Source: Synechococcus sp. UW140
GTDB taxonomy: Bacteria; Cyanobacteriota; Cyanobacteriia; PCC-6307; Cyanobiaceae
Length of the DNA stretch: 5,498 nt
Direction: 5' to 3'
Assembly: GCA_945878795.1 (NCBI GenBank)
Contig: CAMDWF010000179.1
Coordinates: 1-5,498, forward strand
Shown: positions 4,955-5,498 of the stretch, piece after piece
How the letters are laid out: every line of letters starts with the position of its first letter
How positions within the stretch are numbered: the first letter of the stretch is position 1
The notes under the pieces: model-generated
Told to the model about the DNA's origin: nothing
Database searches by the model: none
The model's input: only the letters and a program-made list of their open reading frames with translations
Translations under genes and position numbers: made by a program

Positions 4955-5498
4955 CAAGCGTCACCGATTCCAGTGCTGGCCCAGCCAGCGGCCTTGAGGG
5001 CCCAACACCCCAGCCGGTCGAGGCCCCAGTGCCGCCGCCTGCTACCGCCCCTTCGCCTCCAGCTCCTACTTCTGGCAACGGCGCCACCATCAACGAAACC
5101 GTGATCTATGAGGGTGGTCCCGCCCTGGGCGACCTGATCGGCAATCTGCTTTTTGGCTTGACCATTATCGGCATTCCCTTCGCCGTCGCCGCCCTTGTGC
5201 GGGCCCTTTGGGTCCGCTATCGCATCACCAGTAGACGCATCACCGTCAACGGCGGCTGGCTCGGTCGTGATCGCACCCAGGTCGTTTACAGCCAGATCCG
5301 CGAAGTGCGTTCGGTGCCCAGGGGATTCGGCAGTTGGGGAGACATGGTTCTAGTCCTCGACGATGGCTCCAGGCTTGAGATGCGCGCCATGCCCCGTTTC
5401 CGCGAACTGGAGGCCTACATCGAGGAACGGCGCCGCTCCAGCGCCAAGACACCAAAGGGCCAGGGATCTCGTACCAGCTCCGGTTTCACCCCCCTGGA
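4951..5498 (+). CDS. PH domain (bPH2/DUF304-like) membrane protein, 3' end beyond window
   Basis: 182 codons are visible with no stop. The first 45 or so residues are a low-complexity tail rich in Pro, Ala, Ser and Thr, with no signal peptide. Then come VIYEGGPALGDLIGN (51-65), a hydrophobic segment likely spanning the membrane (about 62-83), and a bacterial PH-like core: RYRITSRRITVNGGWLGRDR (89-108), YSQIREVRSVPRG (113-125), WGDMVLVLDDGSRLEMRAMP (129-148) and a final helix FRELEAYIEER (150-160). Family members are membrane proteins of unknown role; in cyanobacteria this gene sits, as I recall, between rnpA and yidC, hinting at a link to membrane protein insertion, but that is context only. 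After the core is a polar, Ser/Lys/Gly-rich tail that has not ended at the window edge, so the protein is longer than the compact relatives of about 130 aa. Confidence 0.85.
   Translation, partial: MTSVTDSSAGPASGLEGPTPQPVEAPVPPPATAPSPPAPTSGNGATINETVIYEGGPALGDLIGNLLFGLTIIGIPFAVAALVRALWVRYRITSRRITVNGGWLGRDRTQVVYSQIREVRSVPRGFGSWGDMVLVLDDGSRLEMRAMPRFRELEAYIEERRRSSAKTPKGQGSRTSSGFTPL

Overview
The window reads as a high-GC (about two thirds G+C by eye) stretch of chromosome from a unicellular picocyanobacterium of the Cyanobium / non-Prochlorococcus Synechococcus type. The basis is cyanobacterial-style protein sequences: a short SppA without a membrane anchor, an AroH-type chorismate mutase with an LLDCQQM motif, a DUF2808 exported protein that is, as I recall it, essentially cyanobacterial, and an rpmH-rnpA-PH-domain cluster that in cyanobacteria normally leads into yidC. 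It is dense and ordinary-looking core genome. I see no mobile element, CRISPR array, tRNA, rRNA or phage gene.

Layout. Minus strand, 1-2344: an EamA/DMT-family transporter (2344 to 1352) followed, with a 2-nt overlap, by an ArnT/PMT-like membrane glycosyltransferase that starts at a TTG (1355) and runs off the left edge. An 87-bp divergent intergenic region (2345-2431) holds a HIP1 octamer and presumably the promoters for both directions. Plus strand, 2432-5498: sppA (signal peptide peptidase / S49 protease), aroH (chorismate mutase, 2 bp after sppA), an exported DUF2808 protein, rpmH (ribosomal protein L34), rnpA (RNase P protein) and a membrane PH-domain (bPH2) protein whose start overlaps the rnpA stop and which runs off the right edge.

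How the genes relate. The right half is the classical translation/RNA-processing/membrane-insertion neighbourhood: L34, the RNase P protein and a small membrane protein, with yidC expected just outside. sppA and aroH form a tight two-gene unit with no obvious functional link. On the minus strand the transporter and glycosyltransferase are translationally coupled, but neither substrate can be read from sequence.

I found no clearly new biological system. The points most worth a second look are an AT-rich patch (about 39% GC, GC3 about 43%) confined to the mature part of the DUF2808 gene, a Gln at the position of a catalytic Glu in chorismate mutase, an operator-like palindrome beside a probable extended -10 promoter upstream of rpmH, and a proline-rich N-terminal extension on the PH-domain protein.
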